64,000 nt of DNA from Teratosphaeria epicoccoides (Eukaryota; Ascomycota; Dothideomycetes; Mycosphaerellales; Teratosphaeriaceae): NCBI GenBank assembly GCA_021401465.1, contig JADDMT010000003.1:1-64000 (forward strand). The letters are read 5' to 3'. The position numbers and the translations under genes are program-made. Of the stretch, positions 1-10,021 are shown one piece after another. Within the stretch, counting starts at the first letter, position 1, and the number at the start of each line of letters is the position of its first letter. The notes under the pieces were generated by a model, which saw only the letters and a list, made by a program, of their open reading frames with translations, had not been told where the DNA came from and made no database searches.

Positions 1-789
1 CTTAGCCCTCTCGTACTTGACAGACATAGTAAGGGCGCGATTCCCCGGATCCTCGACCTAGTCGACACAGAACTAGCGAAAGTCCGCCTATGTATACGTT
101 CTGTTATAGACCCGCATAAGGTCATACTGCTCATGCTAATTGTTGCGAGGTTCCTTATCCTCTTCGAGCTACATCACACTAAAGGCGACTCGTTCGCCCT
201 CTGTAGAATATCCGCGTAGGTTAAGCACGAAAACTGCCTTACATGCCTGCAAGAAAGTTCGAGCCTCCTTTAAGGTGTCTCCCTTAAACGGCTTCGGGTT
301 GCGTGCGTTACGACTGCCTCCTAGTTAGCCTACTATGGCCCTAAATTCAGGCACTAGGTTCGCAGGCACACGCGGAGGGTCTGCGCCTCCTAGTAAGTTG
401 TCTTCGCGGGTCCCTAGCGTGAAATCTCGCTAGATTTCTTCGTCTGCTAGTTCATTAGTACTACTCATGGCGACGTCTTCGTCGTCCTCGCCGTTGTCGC
501 TACTAGGAGCGGTGCGGCTCCGGCTCTAGTTTGCAAGGCGGTTCGCGACCTAATCGACAATCATGGCTACAAGGGCCGGGTCGATAGTCGGGGTTAGCTG
601 CGGTCCCTGTGCGGGGGGTCTATTGCCTTGTCTGCCGCGTAATTAGCCTCTAGCGGAACTGTCGCTCGATGCAGTGTCGCTCGTAGGGGGTAATTCTGCG
701 GGCTAGTTACTTAGGCTAGCTTCGCTATTACAGGCGCTCAGGATGGCGCTCACTACGCGTTAGTTGCGAGTTCGTAGTACTCTAGACAT
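1..789 (-). pseudogene. gag of a Ty3/gypsy-like LTR retrotransposon, RIP-degraded, cut by window edge
   Basis: Reading the minus strand leftward from an ATG at 789-787 gives one continuous frame in which nearly every stop is TAG or TAA where a glutamine codon would fit, the pattern expected when RIP turns CAG/CAA into TAG/TAA. The protein has an acidic, Ser/Asp-rich middle (about 460-500) and then a stretch reading KPFKGDTLKEARTFLQ followed by a helical segment with GERVAFSVM. This is the usual layout of the Ty3/gypsy capsid domain in fungal elements. The gene lies directly downstream of the LTR at 882-1200 with a leader of about 90 bases, so position and orientation agree. The rest of gag and all of pol lie off the left edge. 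The family call rests on motif recognition, and the copy cannot be functional. Confidence 0.75.
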
Positions 790-881
790 ATCGTAGTATT
801 CTCTGCTAGACTGCAAAGCAGGGGGGAGAAAGCAGAACTAATATAGATGTATATGCTATATGATATGAAAATATCTCGTAG

Positions 882-1200
882 TGTGACAGAGTAATCCGAC
901 CTTTTAGTAGGTACAAGACAGCGCTGCTTTCTGCTTATCGCAGAGGTAGCGCTAAGGGTGCTTATAACCCCTGACGCTCCTTAATTAGGGAAAGCATGTC
1001 CGAGCCTAACCCCGCAGGGGTACTGTAGGGTCAGCGACATAGGGGCGTCCTACAGCGACAACTGATCCTACTTAGACGACATACGAGCTAACGTATGTAC
1101 GAAGGACCCCCTTGCCATATGTGGCAGGGTCACTGCATGCTAAGGGCGGGCATTAGAACCTATGTGGTTCTAATGGCCCCCTAGTATCAACTGTATCACA
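882..1200 (-). repeat. Probable 5' LTR of the minus-strand retrotransposon
   Basis: The 319-base segment begins TGTGACAG and ends CTGTATCACA, giving the TG...CA ends and short inverted termini typical of LTRs. It stands immediately upstream of the gag pseudogene on the minus strand, with leader 790-881 between them. A TATA-like ttataa lies inside at about 962-967. I see no obvious tRNA-type primer-binding site next to position 881, so the element might be self-priming, but RIP could also have erased the site. The second LTR lies outside the window, so LTR identity cannot be confirmed here. Confidence 0.55.
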
Positions 1201-1466
1201 GATCTATGTCTACAGATCTGTAGACGAACCCCACAGATCTAAGGGTCTATCATCCTGTGACAGATCCCTTCTTCCTTATAGGCCTATAGATCTGTAGACT
1301 AACCCTATAGATCCGGGGATCTGTCCTCACATAACAGATCCTTTCTCCTATAACTATGCCTATGACTTATAGTACTCCTATGACTATACTATGACTCATA
1401 GCACTTAGGACCCTCATGATCCTGTATCCTATAGTACTCCGGACAGTACTCCTGACACTTATGACA
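1198..1466 (+). repeat. Left inverted arm
   Basis: It matches the reverse complement of 5179-5448. The inner end reads cacttatgaca in both copies, after which similarity stops. The outer end coincides with the LTR border at 1200. Confidence 0.85.
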
Positions 1467-1820
1467 CTGTCGATCGAGGAGAAAATAGGGGCAGTTAAGT
1501 CAAGGCTTACTGCGATTAAACTGCGACTAGACGCATTCGATATGCGCATCGACGCGCGGCTTAGCAATATGGAGGGTATCCTTGGCGGTGCTAGAGACAT
1601 TAATGATGTTAATGATAATAGCAACGTGCGGTCTGTTATAGCAAGGTTTAGTGTAGTTAAGGGGCGGTTAGCTATGCTAGCAGAGCACGTTGCTAGTCTT
1701 GTAGACTACAGCAATAGTCAGTTCGCCACAATGCGTGTAGAGCTTGATGCTATCATAGAGCGGATAGTTGACGTTAGTCGCACTGTTATAGACGGTGTAA
1801 TCTATATTAAGGCGCTCTAG
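1461..1820 (+). CDS. Small intact ORF in the inverted-arm element, unknown function
   Basis: The frame is open for about 119 codons from an ATG at 1461, which is formed by the last bases of the left arm; upstream codons in the same frame run back to 1416. The predicted protein is almost entirely helical-looking, with amphipathic heptad-like Ile/Leu/Val spacing (IEEKIGAVKSRL, SVVKGRLAMLAEHV), and has no Cys, Trp or Pro in its main part. Surviving without stops is unusual here, because neighbouring frames are riddled with RIP-type stops. It may be a coiled-coil accessory protein of the element, or chance. I do not recognise a family. Confidence 0.3.
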   Translation: MTLSIEEKIGAVKSRLTAIKLRLDAFDMRIDARLSNMEGILGGARDINDVNDNSNVRSVIARFSVVKGRLAMLAEHVASLVDYSNSQFATMRVELDAIIERIVDVSRTVIDGVIYIKAL

Positions 1821-1889
1821 GGGGCTGTATTTGCAGGTGCTACGCTGCCGCACTATACTAATGAAGAGCGCTGTGAGCGCTCTAGAGGT

Positions 1890-1925
1890 AGCGTGTAGTA
1901 GTAGTAGCAGCAGTAGTAGTAGAAT
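1890..1925 (+). repeat. TAG/CAG trinucleotide microsatellite
   Basis: A run of tag units is interrupted by cag units, the mixture expected if a CAG repeat was partly converted by RIP. Confidence 0.6.
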
Positions 1926-2144
1926 AGCGAAGGAGCTTAGGGGTTTGGCGTTGTTTAAACAGTGCTATTAAGTTGACTATGTCGACGCCTACTACGACTT
2001 AGCTATGAGTAGCATAATTCGATTTTTTATTCAACTCTTTTTTTAGTGACTATCGAGACATGTTGAATATCTTCTCAGCAATTTTGCTATCGAATACACT
2101 ATAACTGCGTAATACACTAACGCTAGACTAATAATAAACCTTTT

Positions 2145-3931
2145 CATTACTACGTGCCATTATAGGCATCCTTATAATTCACCTTCTTGCGCTGTTATAG
2201 CTCATGTATTAACTCTGCAAGCTGCGGTAGTAGCGGCTTGTCTGCCTTCTTCCTCTTACCCCCTTGCTTCTTAGTCTTTGCAGCTAGCGGCGGCGTCGTT
2301 AGTAGCGGCGTCTTTACTGCAGGGGGCTTCGCAGCTAGCGGCGGCGTCTCTAGCTGCGGAGTCTTTAGTGTTAGTGACGCTGTTATGGCTGTAGGAGCCG
2401 GATGAGGTCCTGGAGTTGTACTAGTAGTAGCAGTAGTAGTAGCAGAACCATAAGTAGCCCTAGGAGCTAGCGACTAGCGCTCTTGTTTGATTATCGGCTC
2501 TGACTTAGACGCCTTTGTCTCCTACTACTTCTTTAAGTGTAGTAAGAATACCCTCTAGCTCTTCATGAAGGTATCTAGTAGTAGAAGCTCATCATTACTA
2601 CCGAGCTTAGTCAAGTCAAACATATCTACCCCCTGCTACGAGCCATATGCTAGCGGGGCATCTAAGCTAGAGACTAGCTCTAGTTTGATAATTCGACCGT
2701 CGAATGCCTCCGTGATTACCTCTATAGTTCGTCTAATTGTTTGCAGCGCTAGAGTACCTAGTAAAGCTCGGACTAGCAGATCAGACGAAGGGTCTCGTTT
2801 GTAGCCTCGCTATGTGCTCACATAGCGACTCGTAGTAGTAGCCTCATCTTTAGCGAGAATAGCGTGTATGACAGGGTCGCTAACATCGTAACTATACTGT
2901 CGTGTTAGGGGGGGTAGCCTGTCTTTAATGTCTAAGCCATGACAGTCTTCTAAGAGCTCTTAGAGCTTAGCGTCTGTAAGACTAAATCTACTAGCGTCTA
3001 AAGTGTTAGCTACTAGCTCGTCATTGCTTACGAGCTACTTATCCGGTAACTAGGGGGCGTTCTTCTCGAGGTAAGTAATCTAAGCAGCCATCTAAGCGTC
3101 TGTTTTAAAGAGCACTACGTTAATCTAGAGATTGTACTTATTGTCGGCCTTAGGCGGAGTCCTGAATGGTTCTAGCATCTTCTTAATATCGTCGTATAGC
3201 TCTATATCGATCTTAGTGAATTGCTATGTGACTAGATCTGCGGGTTAACTATCGATGAAGAGGTGCCCCTAGTATCGTGGAAACGACTTGATATCCTTAA
3301 GATGATCGTGCTTGACACGACTTAGCAGAAAGTCGATAAGTAGGGGTTTATCTTCGAGATCGTTATATTCGTTGTCATACAAGGTCACTACCCTGTCATA
3401 CTAGTACTCTAGCTCTGCTACAGACATAGTATCGACCTTGTCACGCCGCTTAGTCAAGGTAAAGGTCTTCACTTGCTTCTAAACCTTCAGATTAATTCTT
3501 AAACACTTCGGCACTAGTGCTAGCAGATTCGGAAGAGAGCTTCTTGCTGCCTTGCCCTTACCCTGTGTCGATTAAGGCTGCGGCTACTCTGTGACTACAC
3601 AATACGAGCTAGTAGGGGTACCGCCATGTAGTGTTACCTTAGCTAGTAGGAGAGGTTTGTGTCCTATACGCTCTTGATTAGCGACAGGGACTATACTAGC
3701 GTAGGATGTAAACGCTAGCGGTCCTTAAGGGACTTAAGCTACTTGACAGTGCTTCGCACAAGCTGCCTGAAGATAACGAGGCTCTGGAGTTAGTTGTAGA
3801 CCCGCATTTGTCTTAGCAGAGGCTAGTCGTAGTGTAGTCGCAGCTGTAGTCGACGCATCAGGGTTAGGGTTAGACCTAGGGGTCTAGTCGATATTAGCTT
3901 CTGCGAGACTAGACAGTTAGTCAAATGCCAT
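2145..3931 (-). pseudogene. Degraded long ORF of the inverted-arm element, unknown product
   Basis: From an ATG at 3931-3929 the minus strand keeps one frame for roughly 590 codons. Every stop before the end is TAG or TAA, about two dozen in all, each at a place where glutamine would fit. The first TGA comes at the end, near 2145. Restoring glutamines mentally gives a coherent protein: a Pro/Ala/Thr-rich N-terminal part, a charged helical middle (with DIKSFPRY and DIELYDDIKKML), a low-complexity Thr/Pro/Leu/Ala segment and a basic tail (KKQGGKRKKADK). I cannot assign it to a transposase, gag or captain-recombinase family by eye. It is a gene inactivated by RIP rather than by frameshifts. Confidence 0.6.
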
Positions 3932-4189
3932 GAAAACTAGGGCGTAGTAGGCGCTCGCAGTGTAATCACAGAGGCCTCTGACGACTTACCCTAAAGGCCT
4001 TACGTTGCTAGTTAGGGCGTTGTTAGCGTTACTATTACTCGATAGGTAGGATTAACCATTAAGTAGTAGTTACACTAGGGCACTTCGTGATTATAAAGAG
4101 CGTAGGGTGTTCCTAATACTAGACAAGCTATCATCTAGTCTCTAATACGCTGCAGATGTGCTAGCTCTGCCATAATGGCTTAATGATAC

Positions 4190-4890
4190 TAAGCAAAGAG
4201 GTAGTGATTAAATCAATCAAAAAACAGTGTTGCGGGGGACCTATTAATTAGCAGGCGAAAGACACAGAGTAGTAGCAGTCTTGTTCGATTTAATGAGGAG
4301 CGCACCGACAGTCTTATAAGCTACACATTGTCAAAGCCATCTAACGGCTATGTTATCCGCTCTAGAAGTAGTAGTGTTAGTCCATTAATAGCCTCATGCA
4401 CCTGTAGATTAACATTCGGTCAGAAGCGAGGTACTACATAATGCTTGTCAGACTATGCTAGCTTTAGCTTAGTGTTACTAGCATCTAGATAGGCCTTTGC
4501 GGAGTTGCGGAGGTAATAGTAGGCGAGCTCATGCAGCCTTCTGCTACTTTCTAGCTTATTAGCGTCGCTAGTAATAGCAGCCATATTAACGCTAACCTAT
4601 ACTAAGGTGCTAGCGTACTATGCTAACGTGTCTGTAGGAAGGTACTCATTAATATCTGCCAAGAGTCAGCAAAGTGCCTTGAGGCGTACTGCGACTATAC
4701 TATAATCAGCGTACTAGGTAGGGGTCGTGCATATCGAGCGAAGTTAAAGAGCTCTTAATAGCTCTCTAGTACGTCGAGCGACTCTGTAAGTGCTCTGTGA
4801 TTAGGACTTACCAAAACCTGTGGCTTCAAGGTATTCCTTAGTTGCTGCTAATTAGGGACTATTAGCATCGATTCGCATACTGCTTTAGCG
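4190..4890 (-). pseudogene. Second degraded reading frame of the inverted-arm element
   Basis: From an ATG near 4890 the minus strand reads for about 200 codons with stops that are nearly all TAG/TAA at plausible glutamine positions. One TGA appears near the downstream end. The product has no recognisable motif. It lies upstream of, and in the same direction as, the 2145-3931 frame, so the two could be exons or two genes of one element. Confidence 0.35.
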
Positions 4891-5178
4891 GCTAGGCATA
4901 GTCTTATGACTCTCCGGACATCCATATAGCCGCTTAGGGACCCCTAGCACATAATGTAGCCGCCGTGGTTAGCTACGAATCTTGTGGTTCCTCTACAAGA
5001 TTAAGAACTTAGTAGCAGCTGTCTGGATAATAGGCATGTAGACCGCAATAAAGGCGATCTTATTAGAGAGGCGGTCTTCGCTCTAATGGCCGCTGTCTTT
5101 AAGCACTTAAAACTAGTCTCTCTAGTAATTAAGCTTAGTCTTTAAGAGCTAGCCCTACTACACCTTAATGCGCTAATT

Positions 5179-5448
5179 TGTCATAAGTGTCAGGAGTACT
5201 ATCCGGAGTACTGTAGGATACAGGATCATGAGGGTCCTAAGTGCTATGAGTCATAGTATAGTCATAGGAGTACTATGAGTTATAGGCATAGTCATAGGAG
5301 AAAGGATCTGTCACGTGAGGACAGATCCCTGGATCTATAGGGTTAGTCTACAGATCTATAGGCCTACAAGGAAGAAGGGATCTGTCATAGGATAACAGAC
5401 CCTTAGATCTGTAGGGTTAGTCTACAGATCTGTAGACATAGATCTGTC
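5179..5448 (-). repeat. Right inverted arm
   Basis: It is the reverse complement of 1198-1466 with scattered transition differences. Its outer 55 bases also form the start of the first 273-base tandem unit. Confidence 0.85.
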
Positions 5449-5939
5449 GGGTCTATTAACAGATCTAACAGAGCTGCTCTGTCTCTCTAGTATATAGGGA
5501 TAGCTTTAGGACAGGCAGTTAGGAGCTTCGTGCTTAATCTTAATTTAATCCTCTCTTACTTAGAGGAGAGTTAGTTACAAGGTTAACTACTATTATCGAT
5601 ATTCTTTACAGCTCTGCGAGTCTAACACCTGATCCCCTTCCTGCTATCGGCACCTACCCTTATGACAACAGACCCTTAGATCTGTAGGGTTAGTCTATAG
5701 ATCTGTAGACACAGATCTGTCGGGTCTGTCGACAGATCTAACAGAGCTGCTCTGTCTCTCTAGTATATAGGGATAGCTTTAGGACAGGCAGTTAGGAGCT
5801 TCGTGCTTAATCTTAATTCAATCCTCTCTTACTTAGAGGAGAGTCAGTTACAAGTTTAACTGCTATTGTCGATATTCTTCACAGCTCTGCGAGTCTAACA
5901 CCTGATCCCCTTCCTGCTATCGGCACCTACCCTTATGAC
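5394..5939 (+). repeat. Two 273-base direct tandem units
   Basis: Unit 1 is 5394-5666 and unit 2 is 5667-5939; the period of 273 is set by aacagacccttag at 5394 and 5667. The differences I could list are C/T or G/A (for example ttcaatcc to tttaatcc, cagtt to tagtt, tgctattgtcg to tactattatcg), mostly CpA to TpA on one strand or the other. This is a textbook RIP signature between two close copies. Confidence 0.9.
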
Positions 5940-7134
5940 ATAATTCATCTTGCTTGTCCTATACTAATAACAATCAGCGAATGTAAGCTCGTTCCTTGGC
6001 AGCGGCTAGGGTCTAAAGACTAGCTGCTTAGCTTGCTAGCAATGCTGCACGTCTAGCTGGCGTAGGGGCTCGTCGTCGTCGTCGTCGTCGTCGTCTTGAT
6101 CGTCAGAGTCGTCTATCTTGTTGACTGACAATAGCCCTTAGTTGCTAGCTGTAGCCGCTGCCCTTGCCGCAAATTAAGCCTCTTACTAATCGCCTAGCTC
6201 CTCTGCGTCTAGACAACAGCCTTTGCCTACGTCCCTACGAGCTTCTTGTGACAGCTAAAAGTAAGCATCAGCTAGATCTAGTGTCTTAAGACCTCTGTCG
6301 CTCCGGATTATTTGAGGCACTATCAAGAACTCCCGCATACATCAAGAGTATTATGCAAGGACGCTTAGCTTTGTGCGTCCGACAATGCTAACGTAGATCT
6401 ACATGATATTACGAGACTACACGTTAATAGCAGCGTAAATGCTAATTCTAAACATCTCTATCTTGTAATAGGCGTCAATTAACTAGCCCTAGTTTAGTCT
6501 AGGAGCTCGAAGGACACCGCGCTTCACCCTTAAAGGACGACTACGCTCTTGAAAGCCCTAGGGGTTAACGCTCCATGCGGCTTAGAAAAGGCGATCACTA
6601 TTACGATTAAGTAGTAAGTATACTATGATTAGACTATGAGTGTCCTTACTATCTAACTGTCCTGTACGCATGTCGAAAGTGCACGTATAGGTTCTCCCTG
6701 CCATAATGCAGAGCATTACCTTTGTCATACTTACTACATAATAGTAGTATAAGTCGCTACTCTTCCCTTTCCCCTTCCTCTTGATTAAGCTTCTTCTTGT
6801 AGCTAAGGGTAATACGTCGCCGCTACAACGTTCTGCGGCTCATGTCGTATCCATTCGCAGACAATACATCTAGTATCTCCTTGTTAGTAGACCGCTAGCA
6901 CTAGTGTTAGTACTCTATAAGGCAGTTAACCTTTACTACGACTTCGCCTCTAATATAAGGTACATATTTGCGGAAGCCCTAATCATCGAGCCGCCTTGCG
7001 AGGCAACTGCGACTAATAATCGTCTGTTCTTCCCGCATGATGGTCTCCTAGATATCGACATGGCAGACGCTAATAGCTATAGCTTGCTACACATACTCGT
7101 GCTAGTGCGGCTAGTCGATTACCTGAGGTGGCAT
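5935..7134 (-). pseudogene. RIP-killed integrase-type (DDE/rve-like) transposase
   Basis: The minus strand from an ATG at 7134-7132 reads an N-terminal helix-turn-helix-like segment (ILDVLSANGYDMSRRTLQ), then, after a frame change that may be an intron or an indel, an integrase-like core. In the core, LIDAYYKIEMF (Asp codon near 6474-6476) and IIRSDRGLKT (Asp codon at 6297-6299) are about 59 residues apart, as the first two acidic residues of rve-type cores are. The intervening text, with YAAIN and IYVSIVGRTKLSVLAQY, matches a family of fungal integrase-domain proteins I have seen in ascomycetes. The third acidic residue is not clear. An Asp-rich tail is encoded by the CGT repeat at 6071-6095. 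Stops are mostly TAG/TAA from glutamine codons. Confidence 0.6.
6071..6095 (+). repeat. CGT/GTC trinucleotide microsatellite
   Basis: About eight CGT units lie in a row. On the minus strand they encode the poly-Asp segment near the C-terminus of the degraded transposase. Confidence 0.8.
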
Positions 7135-7189
7135 GGTGAAAACAACAACAATATTGGTGCTGATAGATTATTGTTGATGGGTAAATAGG

Positions 7190-7702
7190 CCTATATATGA
7201 GTTAGAAGGTCGATTCTTGATGTGGCCGAGAACACCCCTCATGTGGAATTGGCACATTTGGACCGCCGTCCAGCGCTTGGCAGAAGTCCCGAAAATCATC
7301 CAGCGCCAAACACTACGCGCGCTTTCCACCATTCTTCTCTTTCCTCTTTCTTGCCTTCCTCGAGCGAAGATCAACCTCTCTCCCAACGGCTCATCCGACG
7401 CGCTCCAGCCTGCTCTGCTGCAAACAAACCCTCACTACGATCGCGAATTGGAGGTGGTTTTAACTAATCATCTCCTCAGTGCGCATCGTTAGTCACGAGC
7501 GAGAACGCGGACTGCCTGTGATTTCTCAAAAGAACTTCAGGTCTTGCACTTGGACGTCTTCGGCTGGAAAGACACAGTTATCACTAGGAGCGCGATTGAG
7601 CCTGCTGCGCGTACAGTCAACGATCAAAAGCTCGCGGATATTCCCAACTGTCGGCTGAGGCAGGACAACGAGCTTCGTTGCGCCCAGGATACTACAACAG
7701 CC
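7190..7702 (+). promoter_or_regulatory. Transition from repeat block to gene-rich DNA; eIF2A promoter region
   Basis: The RIP-like TpA-rich texture stops sharply near 7190 and pyrimidine-rich 5' leader-like sequence follows (7320-7380). Several short overlapping frames are present, none with recognisable protein content. Confidence 0.4.
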
Positions 7703-10021
7703 ATGGCTCAGCCTACTCAGCTTGCATGTACGTCTGCGGTCTGCTCGAGTCTGTAATGTGCTCGGGAGAAGCGTCTGGAGGCTTCAAGAGCATGAAATCA
7801 TGGATATGGATCATGAAGAGCGTTGGCTGACTTGTGCCCAGACCGTACCTCCAAGCACGTCGGCATTCTCGACACTGCCCCTGTATACGAGAGACCACCT
7901 GGTTTCCGAATCCCCGAGGGCAACCTTCGCTGCTGCGTATACTCGCCTGATGGCCGTTTCTTCGCCTATGCCTCGCCTGAAAAGGTCGTAGTGGTTGATG
8001 CCTCAGTGGGCCACGTCGTTACCGAACTCCCCGCCGACAACGTATATGAGCTTGGTTTTTCACCACATGGCACGTTCATCATCACGTGGCAGCGTCCGTC
8101 GAAGGATGAGGAGGGCAATGCGGTTAAGAACCTCAAGGTCTGGCGAACCATCGATGACAACGCAGCAGCCAGCGGCGCCAGAGATGTTGTGGGAAAGTTC
8201 GTGCAGAAGAATCAAACAGGCTGGAACCTGCAATACACATCCGATGAGGAGTACTGCGCGCGGTGCGTGACCAATGAGGTGCAGTTCTACAAGAGCAATG
8301 ATTTGGGCACGGTGTGGAACAAGCTGCGCGAGGAGGGTGTTTCGGATTTTGCGCTCGCGCCAGGCCAGACTCATTCCCTAGCGATCTTTGTACCGGAGCG
8401 CAAAGGCCAACCCGCTGCGGTCAAGGTCTACAACGTGCCGCAATTCGCCAGTGCAGTCTCGCAGAAGACGTTCTTCAAGGGTGATAAAGTGCAGCTCAAA
8501 TGGAACCAGGAAGGTACCAGCTTGATTGTCCTCGCGCAAACAGATGTGGACAAGAGCAACAAGAGTTACTATGGAGAAACAACGATGTACCTGCTGAGTG
8601 CCAATGGCACTTTCGACTCGCGCATCACGCTCGACAAGGAGGGACCGATCCATGATGTGTCCTGGTCCCCGAACTCGAAAGAGTTTGGTGTGGTGTACGG
8701 GTTCATGCCTGCCAAGACCACCATTTTCAACCAACGTGCAATTCCGCAGCACAGCTTCAACCTGGGCCCAAGGAATACCATCATTTTCTCGCCGCACGGT
8801 CGGTTCGTCATTGTGGCTGGCTTTGGAAACTTGGCTGGACAGATGGACATTTACGATCTGGAAAAGAATTTTGAGAGGATCACCACGATTGAGGGCAGCA
8901 ACACCAGTATTTGCGAATGGAGTCCGGACGGCAAGCACATTTTGACTGCGACAACTAGCCCGAGGTTGCGTGTTGACAACCGCATTCGCATCTATCACGC
9001 CAGCGGTGCTTTGATGTTCAATGAGGATTTCCAGGAGCTATACCACGTGATCTGGCGTCCACAGTCGACTCTGCAGCATCCGCTTGAGAACCCGCTGCAC
9101 CCGGTTCCGTCCCCTCACGCATCTGCGCTCGCTGCCTTGAGCACGGTCAAGACGCCATCTAAGCCTGCGGGAGCGTATCGGCCGCCGGGTGCTCGTGGTT
9201 CTGCGACTCCTCTTGCTTTCAAGCGCGAGGATGAGGGTGGTGCAGCATTTATCAGGGAAATGATGTCAGGCAGGGAACCGGAGGCGAATGGGTTCGGTAA
9301 GTCTGTCTACTACGGATTCGACGCTAGCATATCAGCCACGTTCACGTTGACTAACAATTCTCTAGGTCCTTCTCGCCGCCGCGTAGTACCTGGTGCTGAG
9401 ATGCTCGAGTCCAAGTCCGTTCCCGGCGCAGCACAGGGTGGTGGTGTTGCCCTTAACGGCGCCGATGGGGACGAGAGTCTCAGCAAGGCGGCGTTGAAGA
9501 ACAAGAAGAAGCGCGAAGCCAAAAAGGCGAAGGAGACTGAGGCCAAGTCACAGGGCTTGGGAGTAAATGGTGACGGTGCGGCTCTATCAGCTTCTAGGAC
9601 CCCCCGGACTACGAGGAGTCCAGATGGTCGCAAGGACAGGCCTCGCAGCAGGGACAAGGCTTCCTACGACTCGCCGCGTCCACCATCGAGGAGGCGTGAG
9701 GGCAGTAGACAGCGTGGTCCCGCGCCTGCGGCTCCTCCAGGTATCAACACTGCTGTCGCGTCGAAGAAGCAGGTAGGCGGTGATGTCAAGTCCGGGGTTG
9801 CCTCAGCGCCCGCTCCTGCACCAGAGCTCACTGTCACGTCGCCTGCTTCGCAGACGCCGGAGGATAGGAAGGTGCGCTCGCTTCTGAAGAAATTGAGAGC
9901 TATCGACGACTTGAAGATGCGTCAAGCTGGAGGAGAGAAGTTGGAGGGAACTCAGGTGCTGAAGATAGGGACAGAAGAGCAGGTCAGGAAGGAGCTGAGT
10001 CAGCTTGGGTACACTGAATAG
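7703..10021 (+). CDS. Eukaryotic translation initiation factor 2A (eIF2A)
   Basis: eIF2A is a cytosolic WD40 protein that can deliver Met-tRNA to the ribosome independently of GTP/eIF2. I model three exons: 7703-7727 (MAQPTQLA), 7842-9296 and 9366-10021. Joining T|AC restores MAQPTQLAYRTSKHVGIL, the family's usual N-terminus, so the frame simply opened from inside the first intron is not the true start. Residues up to about 430 form the beta-propeller, with repeated motifs such as GNLRCCVYSPDGRFFAY, NVYELGFSPHGTFIITWQ and TSICEWSPDGKHILTA. The C-terminal part is low-complexity and basic with a helical end (RSLLKKLRAIDDLKMRQ). The second intron (9297-9365) has a length divisible by three and no stop, so retention would only insert 23 residues. 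Length of about 710 residues fits the fungal family. Confidence 0.93.

Larger units (their letters stand above)
1198..5448. mobile_element. Element with ~270-base inverted arms, RIP-degraded, family unknown
   Basis: Positions 1198-1466 recur inverted at 5179-5448. The two arms align almost without gaps and their differences are transitions (for example tctatcatcctgtg against tctgttatcctatg), as RIP produces. The arms contain repeated agatctgtagac/acagatct words. Between them lie a degraded minus-strand reading frame (about 2145-3931), a second minus-strand stretch (about 4190-4890) and an intact small plus-strand ORF (1461-1820). The right arm continues outward into a 273-base duplicated unit, while on the left the homology stops exactly at the LTR. 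This suggests the retrotransposon landed in the left arm and that the true element end lies beyond it. I recognise no transposase motif, so the class is open. Confidence 0.6.

Noticed and set aside
2187..2405. 72-codon plus-strand frame rich in Gly/Ser/Ala
   Set aside because: It is the complement of the low-complexity Thr/Pro/Leu/Ala segment of the degraded minus-strand ORF.
6904..7188. 94-codon plus-strand frame in the repeat block
   Set aside because: It is antisense to the N-terminal part of the RIP-killed transposase, whose minus-strand reading has the HTH-like block and RIP-type stops.
8378..8998. 206-codon minus-strand frame
   Set aside because: It lies wholly within the eIF2A exon and has no motif.
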